Shown: positions 6,078 through 6,437 of the stretch, in pieces | Numbering within the stretch: position 1 is the first letter of the stretch | Layout of the letters: the number at the start of each line of letters is the position of its first letter | NCBI GenBank assembly: GCA_003131705.1 | Contig: PKUY01000091.1 | Span: 1 to 6,437 of the forward strand | Source of the DNA: Acidobacteriota bacterium | Lineage (GTDB): Bacteria > Acidobacteriota > Terriglobia > Acidiferrales > UBA7541 | DNA length: 6,437 nucleotides | Reading direction: 5' to 3' | Translations under genes and position numbers: made by a program | The notes under the pieces: generated by a model | The model's database searches: none | What the model was told of the DNA's origin: nothing | What the model saw: only the letters and a program-made list of their open reading frames with translations

Positions 6078-6437
6078 GTGAGCGTGAAGGAAAAGGTTTT
6101 GCACCATCTGACGCGGTCGGACTTCGCTCGCCGAGCCTACGGCACTTTGCTCCGAGTGCCGGTGTTGGGGACTGGATTCCAGAAGATCATCCATACCGCC
6201 TTACCGCGTGGAAAAAGTATGTGGATTCGTATACCAGAAGGACTTGCAAACGACTTCTGGATTTACGCCGATCCGAGACTGGAGCTAGGTTATACAAATG
6301 GTGACCACGAACCGTGGTTGCAGGAACTGCTCAAGTCTCACCTTCGACTTGGGGATTGCTTCTTTGACGTCGGAGCATACACGGGATTTTTCATACTGGT
6401 CGCCTCGCGATTCGTGGGACCTCCCGGAAACATTATC
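6078..6437 (+). CDS. FkbM-family SAM-dependent methyltransferase, N-terminal part (3' end missing)
   Basis: An open frame runs from the GTG at 6078 to the right edge (120 codons) in the same frame as wzt, after its TGA. The protein has a basic N-terminal segment (about 1-47), then WIRIPEGLANDFWIY (49-63), DPRLELGYTNGDHEPWLQELL (65-85, a segment typical of FkbM proteins just before the SAM fold) and motif I FFDVGAYTGFF (95-105), where the glycines bind S-adenosylmethionine. FkbM-family enzymes usually O-methylate sugars or polyketides; here, after an O-antigen exporter, a sugar of the exported glycan is the likely target. The rest of the catalytic domain lies outside the window. GTG 6078 is preferred because of GGGAG at 6067-6071; GTG 6084 is an alternative. 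Family membership is well supported, the substrate unknown. Confidence 0.85.
   Translation, partial: MSVKEKVLHHLTRSDFARRAYGTLLRVPVLGTGFQKIIHTALPRGKSMWIRIPEGLANDFWIYADPRLELGYTNGDHEPWLQELLKSHLRLGDCFFDVGAYTGFFILVASRFVGPPGNII

Noticed and set aside
6032..6304. Forward open frame at the start of the last gene
   Set aside because: It is in a different frame from the FkbM-like protein, whose conserved segment and SAM motif read through the same bases from GTG 6078.

Overview
This window is one stretch of a bacterial cell-surface polysaccharide locus, with every supported gene on the + strand. It holds, in order: the C-terminal part of a Wzc/BY-kinase-type polysaccharide co-polymerase (cut by the left edge), an extended-SDR nucleotide-sugar enzyme, a fused GT2 glycosyltransferase/SAM methyltransferase, the Wzm permease and Wzt ATPase of an O-antigen-type ABC exporter, and the start of an FkbM-family methyltransferase (cut by the right edge). 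I see no tRNA, rRNA, CRISPR array, insertion sequence or phage gene.

The host is a Gram-negative-type bacterium of moderately high GC (judged by eye, not counted). The protein style is Wzc-like kinase with a tyrosine-rich tail, DPM1-like GT2 fused to a methyltransferase, and a Wzt with a C-terminal sugar-binding domain. It reminds me most of Acidobacteriota or similar soil bacteria. That is an impression and not a demonstrated assignment.

Layout: 1-1014 kinase; 15-base gap containing a strong Shine-Dalgarno; 1030-2052 epimerase/decarboxylase-like enzyme with a TTG start; 2053-2273 the only sizeable intergenic region, carrying a long imperfect hairpin (2150-2219); 2274-3857 GT2-methyltransferase; 3854-4717 wzm, overlapping the previous gene by four bases; 4752-6035 wzt, separated from wzm by a 13-codon mini-ORF that overlaps both neighbours as ATGA; 6078-6437 the FkbM fragment. 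The tight spacing from 2274 onward indicates one transcription unit. The 221-base gap may divide the locus into two expression segments.

Working model (inference): the SDR enzyme prepares a nucleotide sugar. The GT2-methyltransferase and FkbM protein assemble and methylate a lipid-linked glycan. Wzm/Wzt flips the finished glycan to the periplasm, and the Wzt C-terminal domain may recognise a methylated or otherwise capped chain end. The BY-kinase belongs to a co-polymerase family normally paired with Wzx/Wzy systems, so its presence beside Wzm/Wzt is a mixed arrangement. Most parts belong to known families. The least explained signal is the intergenic hairpin.
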